Translations under genes and position numbers: made by a program
Shown: in pieces, positions 26,101 through 35,569 of the stretch
Position numbering within the stretch: the first letter of the stretch is position 1
Layout of the letters: every line of letters begins with the position of its first letter
NCBI RefSeq assembly: GCF_040215725.1
Contig: NZ_CP157967.1
Coordinates: 186,001-250,000 of the forward strand
DNA: 64,000 bases
Origin: Rhizobium sp. ZPR4
Lineage (GTDB): Bacteria > Pseudomonadota > Alphaproteobacteria > Rhizobiales > Rhizobiaceae
Direction: 5' to 3'
The notes under the pieces: generated by a model
The model's input: the letters and a program-made list of their open reading frames with translations, nothing else
Told to the model about the DNA's origin: nothing
Databases searched by the model: none

Positions 26101-26568
26101 ATGTCTTATGCCGTCAAGAACCTGAGCCAGGGCAATCGCGAGCTGATCGCCTTTCGCATCGGTGATCAGGAATTCTGCGTCGACATCATGTCGGTTCGGG
26201 AAATCCGCGGCTGGACCCCGGCAACGGCCATGCCGCATGCGCCTGGCTATATGCTCGGCGTTATCAATCTGCGCGGCGCCGTGCTGCCGATCATCGATCT
26301 CTCCGCCCGGCTCGGCATGAAGCGGGCGGAGCCGACGGCGCGGCATGTGATCATCGTGGCGCAGGTCAAGCGCAAGGTGGTCGGCCTCCTGGTCGATGCG
26401 GTTTCGGACATTCTGACCATCACCGACGACAGCATCCAGCCGACGCCGGAGGTTTCCTCCGATCACGAGCGGCAGTTTGCTCGCGGCATCGTGGCGATCG
26501 ACCGCCGCATGATCTGTCTGATCGAGCTGGAAGCTCTGTTCCCTGAAAGCGAAAGCGAGGCTGCATGA
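26101..26568 (+). CDS. cheW: Chemotaxis coupling protein CheW
   Basis: SH3-like adaptor joining receptors to CheA, 155 residues. It carries the usual [21 protein letters not shown] start, [22 protein letters not shown] in the centre, and [10 protein letters not shown] near the end. A TTG three bases upstream is in frame, but the ATG is the natural start. Its stop overlaps the cheR start. Confidence 0.96.
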   Translation: MSYAVKNLSQGNRELIAFRIGDQEFCVDIMSVREIRGWTPATAMPHAPGYMLGVINLRGAVLPIIDLSARLGMKRAEPTARHVIIVAQVKRKVVGLLVDAVSDILTITDDSIQPTPEVSSDHERQFARGIVAIDRRMICLIELEALFPESESEAA

Positions 26569-27473
26569 GCGTGATGGGAGCAATGGATTTCAAGGCGTCT
26601 CCCGATGAGGTGCTGGCGAGCGGCGAATATCCGCTGACGCGGCGCGACCTCTCGGAAATCGCCGCCATGATTTATGCGGATGCGGGCATTTCGCTGAACG
26701 AGAGCAAGGCGTCGCTCGTCTATTCCAGACTGTCGAAGCATATCCGTGCGCTCGGCCTGTCCGGCTTCCGCGACTACTGTCAGCTGGTTTCCTCGCCGGC
26801 GGGAAGTGCGGCGCGCCGTGAGATGCTGTCGCATCTGACGACCAATTTCACCCGCTTCTTCCGCGAAAACCATCATTTTGATCACCTGCGCGACGAAGTC
26901 CTGCCGGGCCTTCTGGCGCGCGCCAAGGCCGGCGGCCGGGTGCGCATCTGGTCGGCCGCCTGTTCCGACGGGCAGGAGCCCTATTCGATCGCGCTGACGG
27001 TGCTGTCCTTGATGCCGAATGTCGCCGATTTCGACTTCAAAATCCTGGCGACGGACATCGATCCCAAGATCCTGGGGCTTGCCCGCGCCGGCGCCTACGA
27101 CGAGAACTCGCTTGAAACGATTTCGCCCGCCATGCGCAAGCAGTGGTTCCAGGAAGTCAGCGTCCAGGGCCGCCGCAAATTCCAGATCGACGATCGCGTC
27201 AAGCGGCTCATCACTTTCAACGAGCTGAATCTGCTCGGGCAATGGCCCTTCAAGGGCCTGTTTGACGTCATCTTCTGCCGCAACGTCGTCATCTATTTCG
27301 ACGAGCCGACGCAGACGAAGATCTGGACGCGCTTCGCCGGCCAGCTGCACGACCAAGGCCACCTCTACATCGGTCACTCCGAGCGGGTCGCTGGCGATGC
27401 GAAACACGTCTTCGATAATATCGGCATCACTACCTATCGCTATCTCGGCAAGAACGGGGGGAGGAAACCATGA
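26565..27473 (+). CDS. cheR: Chemoreceptor glutamate methyltransferase CheR
   Basis: S-adenosylmethionine-dependent methyltransferase that adds methyl groups to receptor glutamates, 302 residues. The N-terminal helical domain ends at [18 protein letters not shown]. The SAM-binding motif reads [17 protein letters not shown] (most CheR have STGEEPYS, so the loop is slightly altered). [14 protein letters not shown] and LYIGHSERV follow. It overlaps cheW by 4 bases and cheB by 4. Confidence 0.96.
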   Translation: MSVMGAMDFKASPDEVLASGEYPLTRRDLSEIAAMIYADAGISLNESKASLVYSRLSKHIRALGLSGFRDYCQLVSSPAGSAARREMLSHLTTNFTRFFRENHHFDHLRDEVLPGLLARAKAGGRVRIWSAACSDGQEPYSIALTVLSLMPNVADFDFKILATDIDPKILGLARAGAYDENSLETISPAMRKQWFQEVSVQGRRKFQIDDRVKRLITFNELNLLGQWPFKGLFDVIFCRNVVIYFDEPTQTKIWTRFAGQLHDQGHLYIGHSERVAGDAKHVFDNIGITTYRYLGKNGGRKP

Positions 27474-28513
27474 GTACCGCTGCCCGTGTTCTCGTTGTCG
27501 ACGACTCTCCGACCATGCGCGGCCTGATCACCGCCGTCTTGCGTGCCGATCCGGAGGTCGATGTCATCGGTCAGGCCGGAGATGCGATGGAAGCGCGCGC
27601 CGCGATCAAGGCGCTCAATCCGGACGTCGTCACGCTCGATATCGAGATGCCGAACATGAACGGCCTCGAGTTTCTGGAAAAGATCATGACGCTCAGGCCG
27701 ATGCCCGTCATCATGGTCTCCACGATGACGCATCGCGGTGCCGACGCGACGCTTGCCGCTCTCGAGATCGGCGCGTTCGACTGCGTCGGAAAGCCGTCGC
27801 CAGGCGAGCCACATCCCTTCGGCGACCTCGCGGATAAGGTGAAGGCCGCAGCGCGCTCGCAGCGGCAATATGTAAAGCCCGCCGCCCAGCGCGTGCCACC
27901 GCCGGCTGTCGCTGACTTTCGCGTTGGTCGCAAGATCGTCGCCATCGGTTCATCCACCGGCGGTGTCGAGGCGCTTATCAACGTGCTGCAGAAGTTTCCG
28001 GCCAATTGCCCGCCGACCGTCATCACGCAGCATATGCCGCCGACCTTTACGCGCAGCTTCGCCGAGCGGCTGAACCGCCTCTGCGCGCCGGTCGTCCAGG
28101 AGGCGACCGACGGCGCGCGGCTGGAAATCGGCAAGATCTATCTGGCGCCGGGCGGCGAAAGGCACCTCAGGGTCGCCAATGCCTCCGCGCCCCATTGCCG
28201 TCTGGTCGACGGCGGGCCTGTGAACGGCCATCGCCCTTCCGTCGACGTGCTCTTTGATTCGGTTGCCGAACTGGCTGGCCGCAATGCCGTCGGCGTGATC
28301 CTGACCGGTATGGGGCGCGACGGCGCCGCCGGTCTCCTCAAGATGCGCCACGCCGGCGCGCGTACCATCGGCCAGAACGAGAAGACCTGCGTGGTCTACG
28401 GGATGCCGAGGGTCGCTCACGAGCTTGGCGCCGTCGAACAGCAGTTTCCGCTGAACGCCATTGGCGAGGAAATTTTGAAGATAACAGCCGCCCGAAAGGA
28501 AGGGAGCGAATAA
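27470..28513 (+). CDS. cheB: Chemoreceptor methylesterase CheB
   Basis: Receiver plus methylesterase, 347 residues, opposing CheR in adaptation. The receiver has Asp11-Asp12 and Asp57 ([11 protein letters not shown]). The esterase domain begins around residue 155 with the serine motif [12 protein letters not shown], the catalytic His in [17 protein letters not shown] and the Asp in [13 protein letters not shown]. Overlaps cheR; its last base is the first base of cheY2. Confidence 0.97.
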   Translation: MSTAARVLVVDDSPTMRGLITAVLRADPEVDVIGQAGDAMEARAAIKALNPDVVTLDIEMPNMNGLEFLEKIMTLRPMPVIMVSTMTHRGADATLAALEIGAFDCVGKPSPGEPHPFGDLADKVKAAARSQRQYVKPAAQRVPPPAVADFRVGRKIVAIGSSTGGVEALINVLQKFPANCPPTVITQHMPPTFTRSFAERLNRLCAPVVQEATDGARLEIGKIYLAPGGERHLRVANASAPHCRLVDGGPVNGHRPSVDVLFDSVAELAGRNAVGVILTGMGRDGAAGLLKMRHAGARTIGQNEKTCVVYGMPRVAHELGAVEQQFPLNAIGEEILKITAARKEGSE

Positions 28514-28902
28514 TGTCTCTAGCGGAGAAAATCAAAGTTCTGATCGTCGACGATCAGGTCACCAGCCGCCTGTTGCTGAGCGATGCTCTGACGCAGCTCG
28601 GCTTCAAGCAGATCACGGCTGCCGGCGACGGTGAGCAGGGGATGAAGATCATGGAGCAGCAGCCCCATCATCTCGTCATCTCCGATTTCAACATGCCGAA
28701 GATGGACGGGCTTGGTCTGCTCCAGGCCGTTCGCACCAACCCGACGACGAAGAAAGCGGCCTTCATCATCCTGACGGCACAGGGTGACCGCGCGCTGGTC
28801 CAGAAGGCGGCGCAGCTCGGAGCCAATAACGTGCTCGCCAAGCCCTTCACCATCGAAAAGATGAAAGCTGCCATCGAGGCCGTCTTCGGAGCTCTAAAAT
28901 GA
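28513..28902 (+). CDS. cheY2: Chemotaxis response regulator CheY2
   Basis: Receiver protein of 129 residues with Asp13-Asp14, phosphoacceptor Asp58 ([11 protein letters not shown]), a Thr in ILTAQG and Lys in AKPF. In S. meliloti CheY2 is the regulator that slows the unidirectional flagellar motor when phosphorylated. The Asp58 position and the order cheB-cheY2-cheD agree with that gene. Confidence 0.95.
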   Translation: MSLAEKIKVLIVDDQVTSRLLLSDALTQLGFKQITAAGDGEQGMKIMEQQPHHLVISDFNMPKMDGLGLLQAVRTNPTTKKAAFIILTAQGDRALVQKAAQLGANNVLAKPFTIEKMKAAIEAVFGALK

Positions 28903-29453
28903 TCGTCGAGGGTGCTGCCCGTCGCGTGCATATTATTCAGGGCGAGTACAAGGTCATCAGCGATCCCGACGTGGTGCTAGCGACCATTCTCGGCTCTTGC
29001 GTGGCGGCTTGCCTGCGCGATCCCATCGCCGGCGTTGGCGGGATGAACCATTTCCTCCTCCCGGGGATGGCGAACTCGCCGATGAGTGGCGGTGATGCGA
29101 CGCGTTACGGCGTGCACCTGATGGAACTTCTGATCAACGGCCTCCTGAAGAAGGGCGCAAGGCGCGACCGGCTGGAAGCGAAAGTCTTCGGCGGCGCCAA
29201 GACGATTGCAACCTTCTCCAATGTCGGCGAGCAGAATGCGATCTTCGCCATGCAATTTCTGAAAGACGAAGGCATCCCGGTTGTCAGCTCCAGCACGGGC
29301 GGCGAACACGGACGCAAGATCGAATATTGGCCGATCTCCGGAAGGGCCAGGCAATACCCGCTGACCGGCGCTGAGACGCAGAAGACCGTGGCGCTGGAGC
29401 AGCGTCCGGTCATTGCCCCCAAGCCGGTCGACAACACGATCGAATTTTTCTGA
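28899..29453 (+). CDS. cheD: Chemoreceptor glutamine deamidase CheD
   Basis: A 184-residue CheD that deamidates receptor glutamines to give methylatable glutamates. The catalytic Cys lies in [13 protein letters not shown], and the His follows in [11 protein letters not shown]; the GGAKTIATF strand is also present. Overlaps cheY2 by 4 bases. Confidence 0.95.
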   Translation: MIVEGAARRVHIIQGEYKVISDPDVVLATILGSCVAACLRDPIAGVGGMNHFLLPGMANSPMSGGDATRYGVHLMELLINGLLKKGARRDRLEAKVFGGAKTIATFSNVGEQNAIFAMQFLKDEGIPVVSSSTGGEHGRKIEYWPISGRARQYPLTGAETQKTVALEQRPVIAPKPVDNTIEFF

Positions 29454-29469
29454 TCAACGAGGCAAGCGC

Positions 29470-29871
29470 ATGACCCCCTTCCAGCGCGTTGAGACGGCCG
29501 CCATCGAGGAGACGCTTCCGGCTATCCTTTTGCGCATCGTTTCCGAATTGCATGATGTCGCCTATCTGATCGAGCGTATCGAACCGCAGCTGCTTGACAT
29601 CAGCGACGCCAACATACTGGCCTCGCCGGAGGCCATGAAAGTAGTTCAGGGCATCGATCTTGCCGTGCAGAAGACGCGCGGCATCGCCGAGTTCATCGAT
29701 ACCATCGCCGGCACCATGCCCGAGGGCTGGACGGTGGATCTCGCGACTGCGCTGAGCCTGGTCAAGCTGACGGAGATGCAAAAGGCGCTCGGCGGTGGCG
29801 GTTTTCACACGCATTCGCAGCCCATGGCCCAACCCATGGCGAAGGCTGCCGGCGACTTTGATTTCTTCTGA
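29470..29871 (+). CDS. cheT: CheT, CheZ-like phosphatase candidate
   Basis: A 133-residue helical protein at the end of the che operon, matching the S. meliloti gene after cheD now called cheT. It carries a D-x3-Q sequence, Asp63-Leu-Ala-Val-Gln67 in VVQGIDLAVQKTRG, the catalytic signature of CheZ-type response-regulator phosphatases, in a helix. S. meliloti CheT is reported to act in signal termination. The longer frame to 29413 overlaps cheD and lacks a ribosome site. Confidence 0.85.
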   Translation: MTPFQRVETAAIEETLPAILLRIVSELHDVAYLIERIEPQLLDISDANILASPEAMKVVQGIDLAVQKTRGIAEFIDTIAGTMPEGWTVDLATALSLVKLTEMQKALGGGGFHTHSQPMAQPMAKAAGDFDFF

Positions 29872-30039
29872 CTGTGCTATCAGCAATAGATACTGTTTTT
29901 CTTATATAATCTTCTCTGTTTCTTCCTGGCTTTTTCCTGGGCTCTTCTGGCCGGACGAAACGTTCGCACAAGTTTCGATTTCTATTTTCGCCGTATAGCA
30001 CAAAGCCATCAGGTCTTTGACGAATCGTGCGAGAACAGA

Positions 30040-31716
30040 ATGAATCTGTTAAATCAATTAGTTCCCCTGCTTCGGAATCTTCAGAATCTCGGGAGAACGC
30101 GGCTGATGATCCTGGGGGGCGTGGGCGCTGTGTCCATGCTGCTGATCCTTTTTGCAGCCCTTTATGTCAATAAGCCCGCACAGGAGACGCTGTATGTCGG
30201 CCTGGATGCGACCGATCTAAACCAGATCAGCATCGCGCTCGCAGAAGCCAAGATCAATTTCCAGGTCGGCACCGATGGCACCAGCCTGACTGTTCCGGCG
30301 GGGATGACCGGCAAGGCCCGCGCGCTTCTCGCCGAGCGCGGCCTGCCCACCAGCGGCAAGGCCGGTTATGAGCTCTTCGACAATGTCGGTTCGCTCGGCC
30401 TGACCTCCTTCATGCAGGAAGTCACCCGCGTCCGCGCCCTCGAGGGCGAAATCAGCCGCACCATTACTTCGATCGCGGGCATCAGTGCCGCGCGCGTCCA
30501 CATCGTCATGCAGGATGTCGGCAACTTCCGGAAGGCGGATCAGAAGCCGACTGCATCCGTTATGATCCGTGCGAGTGCGGAAGCTGCCCGCAAATCGGCT
30601 TCGGCCATCCGCCACCTCGTCGCCTCCGCAGTTCCCGGCCTGGAGGTCGATGACGTTACGATCCTCGACTCCACAGGCCAGTTGCTCGCATCGGGCGATG
30701 ATCCCGGCAACGGCGCTCTCAGCCGCAATCTCGGCATCGTGCAGAATGTGCAGAGTGAAGTCGAATCCAACATCGACAAGGCCTTGGCGCCCTTCCTCGG
30801 CATGGATAATTTCCGCTCCAGCGTGACGGCCCAGCTGAATACCGACAGCCAGCAGGTGCAGGAAACCACATACGATCCGGACTCGAAGGTCGAACGGTCC
30901 GTCCGCACCGTGAAGGAAGCGCAGAAGTCGCAGCAGAGCCAGCCCGACAGTGCCGCGACCGTGGAGCAGAACATTCCGCAGGCAGCCCCGCAGTCCGGCG
31001 GCAATACGCCGACGTCGAACGATCAGTCCGACAAGCGCGAGGAGCAGACCAACTACGAAATCAACAGCAAGACGACGGCCACGACCCGCAACAGCTACAA
31101 GATCGAAAAGCTGTCCGTCGCTGTGGTGGTCAACAAGGGCCGTATCGCGCAAATGGTTGGCCAAGGCGCCGATCAGGCCAAGATCGACGCCTATGTTGCA
31201 GAGATGCAGAAGATCGTCGCAACGGCAGCAGGCGTCGATCAGGGCCGCGGCGATATCGTCACCGTCAATGCCATGGACTTCCTCGACAACCAGCTGCTTG
31301 AGGACACATCCTCCAGCTTCAGCATTACCGATATGCTAAGCCGTAACATGGCCGGCATCATCAACTCGCTGGCGTTCGTCGCAGTCGCCTTCCTGATCGT
31401 CTGGATGGGCTTCCGTCCGCTGATCCGCTCGCTCGGTGGTTCGTCCAACGGCGCGGCGCTTCCGGAAGCGGCAGGCCTGGAACTGCCGGATTTTGCGCCG
31501 GCCGTCGGCGGCCCCGGCGCTGCACTGATGGACGGCTTCGGCTCGGACTTCGGCTTCGACAGCACCGACGATCTGCTGACGATGGGCGACGATGGCGGCA
31601 CCTTCAACCGCCGCGTCAAGGAAGGGCCGGAGCGCCGCCTGTCCCGTATGGTGGAAATCAGCGAAGAACGCGCTGCAAAGATCCTCAGGAAATGGGCCGT
31701 CGATCAGGCCGCCTGA
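30040..31716 (+). CDS. fliF: Flagellar MS-ring protein FliF
   Basis: Builds the inner-membrane MS ring, 558 residues. Membrane segment one is near residues 25-47 (MILGGVGAVSMLLILFAALYV), then the ring-building motifs with VARVRALEGEISRTI-like and VTILDSTGQLLASG. A Ser/Gln/Asn-rich periplasmic insert lies near 300-345, membrane segment two around 445-465, and an acidic cytoplasmic tail for FliG contact follows, ending MVEISEERAAKILRKWAVDQAA. The 168-base A/T-rich gap after cheT may hold its promoter. A strong terminator follows. Confidence 0.97.
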   Translation: MNLLNQLVPLLRNLQNLGRTRLMILGGVGAVSMLLILFAALYVNKPAQETLYVGLDATDLNQISIALAEAKINFQVGTDGTSLTVPAGMTGKARALLAERGLPTSGKAGYELFDNVGSLGLTSFMQEVTRVRALEGEISRTITSIAGISAARVHIVMQDVGNFRKADQKPTASVMIRASAEAARKSASAIRHLVASAVPGLEVDDVTILDSTGQLLASGDDPGNGALSRNLGIVQNVQSEVESNIDKALAPFLGMDNFRSSVTAQLNTDSQQVQETTYDPDSKVERSVRTVKEAQKSQQSQPDSAATVEQNIPQAAPQSGGNTPTSNDQSDKREEQTNYEINSKTTATTRNSYKIEKLSVAVVVNKGRIAQMVGQGADQAKIDAYVAEMQKIVATAAGVDQGRGDIVTVNAMDFLDNQLLEDTSSSFSITDMLSRNMAGIINSLAFVAVAFLIVWMGFRPLIRSLGGSSNGAALPEAAGLELPDFAPAVGGPGAALMDGFGSDFGFDSTDDLLTMGDDGGTFNRRVKEGPERRLSRMVEISEERAAKILRKWAVDQAA

Positions 31717-31717
31717 C

Positions 31718-31752
31718 AAAAAGGACCGGGAAATTTCCCGGTCCTTTTTTTA
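31718..31752 (+). terminator. Rho-independent terminator after fliF
   Basis: AAAGGACCGGGAAA and its complement form a stem around the centre AAATTT, starting 2 bases after the fliF stop and ending in a run of seven T. This closes the che-fliF transcription unit. Confidence 0.92.
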
Positions 31753-32241
31753 TCCAGTGGGTCGGATTTGAGCTTGCGTCATTGTCGATGCCACCTGTGA
31801 TCAATTAGTCGCGGCTAAACGAATTGACGTGTTCGTAAGATGGAATTTCGATGGATATACGGTTGCTGGGTATAAAGAATCGACTTACAAATACTATATC
31901 TATTGCGTAATAACCGTGTATTCCGAGCGAATCGGTCATCGTTTTCCGCGTTTCGCATGTTTTAAGTCTGTAGATTCCGGAGCGGGAAAATTAGCTCATG
32001 GTTCGTAGATCGTGCTTGCGGCAATGCATGCCGGTGCGATTGCGGATGTCGAATTCAGGGATGAGATATGTGACCATCCACTCGAATCCGCCAGGATATG
32101 TTTGTGTCGCGGTAGAGAAAGATCCGGCTTCGATGCCTCGTCGAGATTCGTTTTCGGTTCTCTGAGGTGAAGGGATTGGGTTCTGACGGAACAATGCTCT
32201 CGTTGACGACCGATCGTCCAACAGCGGCAGGAAATGCAAGT
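31753..32241. promoter_or_regulatory. Long AT-rich region upstream of visN
   Basis: About 490 bases with no credible gene. It is markedly A/T-rich between 31800 and 31990. As visN-visR are the top regulators of motility, a long control region is plausible, but I cannot define a promoter or operator by eye. A GTG at 32167 and an ATG at 32194 are in frame with visN and are alternative starts. Confidence 0.4.
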
Positions 32242-32979
32242 ATGGACATGCAAATATCGCAGATGAGCAAAGGCGATAGGGATGCGCGATCGATCGTGTC
32301 CGCCGGAGCCATGTCGCGCGAGCAGCTCATTCTGCAGCTGAATGCCGTTTCAGGCCCTGCCTATCTCCAAGCCGGCCTTCATGCTCTCACGAGCTATGCC
32401 GGCGCGACCTATTATCTTCTTGTCAGGTCCGATCTTGTCCAGGAAAGCGGCCTCGACTTCGTGATTTCCTCCGATTGGCCCTTCGATCTCGTCCGGCGTC
32501 TGGCGACGGAGCTGGCAGCTGGTTACGGTCGCATCGGCGAGCTGGAAAAGTGCATGGCGCTATTTCAGCCGAGCCTGGCGCTGCTTCCTGATGAAGTTTC
32601 CCTGCCTGACGGTGTGGGCCGGCAATATCATGCCTTGACGTTCAACGTCGGTCGCCCCCGCTTCTCCCTGCTGTTGCTGGCGAGTGAAGCGGCGGTGCTT
32701 CTACCCGAGCGGTTGAGGGATGTCGGTCTCCTGGCCGGCTATCTAGCCAGTTCCACGCGTTGCTTCGAGGGCAAGCTGGAGCGTGATTTCGATCTGACCG
32801 AGCGCGAGCTGGAATGCCTGTTCTGGATTGCCGAAGGCAAGACGAGTGATGAGATTGCGATGATTCTAGGAATCTCGCGCAACACCATCAACAACTATAT
32901 CACCAGCGTCATGCGCAAGACCGCCACCAAGACCCGCTCGGAGGCCATCGCCTTCGCAGTGCGCAATAATCTCGTTTAA
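32242..32979 (+). CDS. visN: LuxR-type master regulator of motility VisN
   Basis: One half of the VisN/VisR pair that in rhizobia heads the flagellar hierarchy and activates the next-level regulator rem/ftcR. From this start it has 245 residues; AGGAAATG lies upstream. An N-terminal ligand-binding-like domain (LQAGLHALTSYAGATYYLLVRSD) is followed by the LuxR helix-turn-helix near the end: LTERELECLFWIAEGKTSDEIA then SRNTINNYITSVMRKT. Followed after 11 bases by visR. Confidence 0.92.
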   Translation: MDMQISQMSKGDRDARSIVSAGAMSREQLILQLNAVSGPAYLQAGLHALTSYAGATYYLLVRSDLVQESGLDFVISSDWPFDLVRRLATELAAGYGRIGELEKCMALFQPSLALLPDEVSLPDGVGRQYHALTFNVGRPRFSLLLLASEAAVLLPERLRDVGLLAGYLASSTRCFEGKLERDFDLTERELECLFWIAEGKTSDEIAMILGISRNTINNYITSVMRKTATKTRSEAIAFAVRNNLV

Positions 32980-32990
32980 GGGCTGACCGG

Positions 32991-33737
32991 ATGCGCTATC
33001 AGCCAGACAGGACAACGGATATGCCGGGCGAATCACGGCTTACCCGTTCCGGGCGGATCTCCGGCCGTTCGGATCTGTTCCCGAAGCTGGTGTCGATGCA
33101 AAAGCTGATCGATGCCCAGCATTTCGCCGTTTACCGCCTGCACGGCTCGGGATTGCCGCATAAGCAGCGCCTGGTGTGCGAACTGGATAATTGGGGTTCG
33201 GCGAACTCCGTCGTCGGCAAATCCTTTGTTGAGGCCTATGGCGAAGCGCTGATCGAGCATATCGATAAATCGCTGCTGCCGCTGATGTGGAACGGGCGCG
33301 ATAGTGACAGCACGGCCGAGACGCCGGATTTTGCCGTCTTCACGCAGCGCCTGAAGCCGCATCTCCTGCCTTTTGCCGGCGCCGCCTTTCCCGTGCGGCT
33401 GGGCGCTGTCGGCAACGGTTATACCGTCTTCACGGCCAAGTTCATGGATCTCTCGAGCGATATGATCGTCGAGCTGCACGGCCGTAGTTGCCAGATCATG
33501 ATGGAGCTCCTGTCACTGGACGAGCGCCGTTCACAGGCCGCCGAAGCGCTGAGTGAGCGCGAAATCGCCTGCCTGCAGCTTGCCGGCGACGGGCGCATCA
33601 GCGAGGAGATTGCCGAGAAGCTCGGATTGTCGGTGCATACCGTCAACGCCTATCTCGGATCGGCGACGATCAAGCTCGACAGCGTCAACCGCATCCAGGC
33701 CATCGCGAAGGCGATCCGCTTCGGCTACATAAGCTGA
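32991..33737 (+). CDS. visR: LuxR-type master regulator of motility VisR
   Basis: Partner of VisN, 248 residues, presumed to act as a heterodimer. The N-terminal half is an autoinducer-binding-like domain without a known ligand. The C-terminal helix-turn-helix is LSEREIACLQLAGDGRISEEIA with LSVHTVNAYLGSATIKL. An ATG ten codons in (33021) is an alternative start. Downstream, flagellar genes run on the opposite strand towards it. Confidence 0.92.
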   Translation: MRYQPDRTTDMPGESRLTRSGRISGRSDLFPKLVSMQKLIDAQHFAVYRLHGSGLPHKQRLVCELDNWGSANSVVGKSFVEAYGEALIEHIDKSLLPLMWNGRDSDSTAETPDFAVFTQRLKPHLLPFAGAAFPVRLGAVGNGYTVFTAKFMDLSSDMIVELHGRSCQIMMELLSLDERRSQAAEALSEREIACLQLAGDGRISEEIAEKLGLSVHTVNAYLGSATIKLDSVNRIQAIAKAIRFGYIS

Positions 33738-33850
33738 GATAGCAGCGCCTTGGGGCACTGCCGCAGAATGAATAGAGCGGCGGTCCGGATTCTGCCGGAT
33801 GCACGCCGTTCTCGCGAATCACTTTACCGATTTTTTGAAAGAGGACTTCG

Positions 33851-34291
33851 TCAGAATGCGTGCGCTGCTTCGCCGCGGACGACGTAACGCGCATCCCTCA
33901 GGCTGCGGGCGAGCAAGGCCGTGTTCTCGTCGGGATCGACGGAAGCTCTGTCGAAGGCAATGTGGTTGATCTCGATGCCCGCATGATGCTCCGCCAGCGA
34001 GAGCTTGGCATAGATGGCGACGCCCCGCGGCTTGATCTCCAGATCGAGCGTGACCTCTGCCGGTCCGCCCCAATCGAGCTTATAGTCGCCGCCAAGCCCG
34101 AAATTGACCACGCCGGGAAGAAAATAGAGCTCTGCCGCCGAGGCGACGAGATCGGCAAGATTGCCGTATCGTTCGAAGCGCAGCAGCGAAATCAGGTCGG
34201 CGGCATCGAGGAGACGCAGTTCGCTTGCGACCGGGCTGATGGCTTCGGCTAGTATTTGTTCACGTTGGGCAGAGTAGGGGCATTTTTTCAT
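33851..34291 (-). CDS. Hypothetical protein in flagellar cluster, 146 residues
   Basis: I do not recognise a domain. The protein is soluble and mildly acidic, with an N-terminal helical part (MKKCPYSAQREQILAEA, then LLDAADLISLLRFERYGNL) and a C-terminal part rich in beta-type alternation (FGLGGDYKLDWGG, VTLDLEIKPRGVAIYAKLSL). It starts 5 bases after the flhB stop on the same strand, so it is probably the last gene of the motA-fliM-fliN-fliG-flhB unit. Rhizobial motility clusters usually have an unnamed gene here. Confidence 0.8.
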   Translation of the reverse strand: MKKCPYSAQREQILAEAISPVASELRLLDAADLISLLRFERYGNLADLVASAAELYFLPGVVNFGLGGDYKLDWGGPAEVTLDLEIKPRGVAIYAKLSLAEHHAGIEINHIAFDRASVDPDENTALLARSLRDARYVVRGEAAHAF

Positions 34292-34296
34292 TTGGT

Positions 34297-35376
34297 TTAT
34301 CGTACCCGTTTTCTATTCGACTGCGCGGCATAGATCCGATGGATGAGTTCTGCGACAGCCTTGTAAAATACTGACGGTATGACGCTATCAACCGAGACTT
34401 GCGCAAACATGGAGCGCGCGAGCGGCGGATCTTCGAAAACGGGAATATTGTTGGCCTCGGCTATCTCCCTGATTTTCAGAGCAATCAGATCCTGGCCTTT
34501 GGCGACGACGACAGGGGCGTCGTTTTCCTCGCGCACATAGCGCAGCGCGACGGCGAAGTGAGTCGGATTGGCGATGACGAGGGTGGCGCGCGGCACCTGC
34601 TTCATCATGCGGCGACGGGCACGGTCGCGCGCGATCGAGCGCTGGCGAGATTTGACGATCGGGTCACCCTGCGACTGCTTGTGCTCGTCCTTGATCTCTT
34701 GCTTCGTCATCTTCAATTGGTCGAACCAGTGGTGCCGGCTCCACAACAGGTCGGCAACGCCGACGACGACGGTCGCCAGCAGCACGATGACCAGGATACG
34801 CTGAACGATTGTCGACAGCCGCACGAAGATCGTCTGAGGGTCGGATACCAGCGAATCCATCGCGTGGAAGTACTGGCTGCGCAGCACGAAAAACATGACG
34901 ATGCCGACAAGCACGATTTTTGCGAGGGATTTGCCGAACTCCACCATGCCGGTTGCGCTGAAGATGCGTTTGAAGCCCGACATGGGCGATATGCGGGAAA
35001 ATTGCGGCCGGATACGTTCCAAAACGGGGGTCGGCAGGTTCTGGAACATCGAGGCGCCAATGCCGAAGGTGAAGAAGAGCACGATGGCCGGCAGCACCAT
35101 GTTGCCGACTTCCCAGCCTATGCGCGTAAACAGCGAGATCGCGTCGGGGCCTGTCTCCAGCTGCCATTGATCCGGTTTTTCGAAGAGGTCGCGCAGAACC
35201 TCACCCATGCGGCCCATGCGCTCGGGCAGGAAGAAGGTGACGTAGATGACAGTCGCGAGCATGGAAGCAAAGAGCGTCGCTTCCCTGGAGTGAGGGACAT
35301 TGCCCTTCTCGATCGTATCGCGGAGTTTTTTCTCCGTCGGTTTTTCTGTTTTACTGTCCTTGTCTTCGTCAGCCAA
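34297..35376 (-). CDS. flhB: Flagellar export apparatus protein FlhB
   Basis: Substrate-specificity switch of the flagellar type III export gate, 359 residues. After [27 protein letters not shown] come four membrane segments, then the cytoplasmic domain with the self-cleavage motif NPTH (in [14 protein letters not shown]) and a C-terminus matching other FlhB. The natural N-terminus ([16 protein letters not shown]) requires a TTG start here, with AAGGG upstream. The only longer frame starts inside the palindromic repeat and is unlikely. Confidence 0.93.
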   Translation of the reverse strand: MADEDKDSKTEKPTEKKLRDTIEKGNVPHSREATLFASMLATVIYVTFFLPERMGRMGEVLRDLFEKPDQWQLETGPDAISLFTRIGWEVGNMVLPAIVLFFTFGIGASMFQNLPTPVLERIRPQFSRISPMSGFKRIFSATGMVEFGKSLAKIVLVGIVMFFVLRSQYFHAMDSLVSDPQTIFVRLSTIVQRILVIVLLATVVVGVADLLWSRHHWFDQLKMTKQEIKDEHKQSQGDPIVKSRQRSIARDRARRRMMKQVPRATLVIANPTHFAVALRYVREENDAPVVVAKGQDLIALKIREIAEANNIPVFEDPPLARSMFAQVSVDSVIPSVFYKAVAELIHRIYAAQSNRKRVR

Positions 35377-35429
35377 AGCAGCCGCCCTTTGCGAAACGGA
35401 AAGAGGCCGGGCATCATGCGCGGCCCGCG

Positions 35430-35528
35430 GCATAATTCCTCAAATCGGAATCGATTTGAGGAATTATGCAGCAGACTTAAAGTGCTACGGCGACCCTTGC
35501 GCGTCACGTGTGACGCGCGGCGCCGTAG
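35430..35528. repeat. 99-bp double-hairpin repeat, copy B
   Basis: Hairpin 1 GCATAATTCCTCAAATC/GATTTGAGGAATTATGC, linker TTAAAGTGCT, hairpin 2 CTACGGCG...GCGCGTCA/TGACGCGC...CGCCGTAG. It lies between fliG and flhB, so within a probable operon. Same length and orientation as the copy at 19034-19132. Confidence 0.88.
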
Positions 35529-35569
35529 AGCTTGTCAGTCTAAGACGTTTTAGCTGAGTCGCGCCGCGC

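Noticed and set aside
31991..32253. Short minus-strand frames before visN
   Set aside because: No ribosome site, no conserved feature, and they overlap the likely visN control region.
34399..35553. Plus-strand frame of 384 codons opposite flhB, running through the repeat
   Set aside because: Composition is His/Asp/Glu/Arg-rich antisense; flhB on the other strand has clear family motifs.
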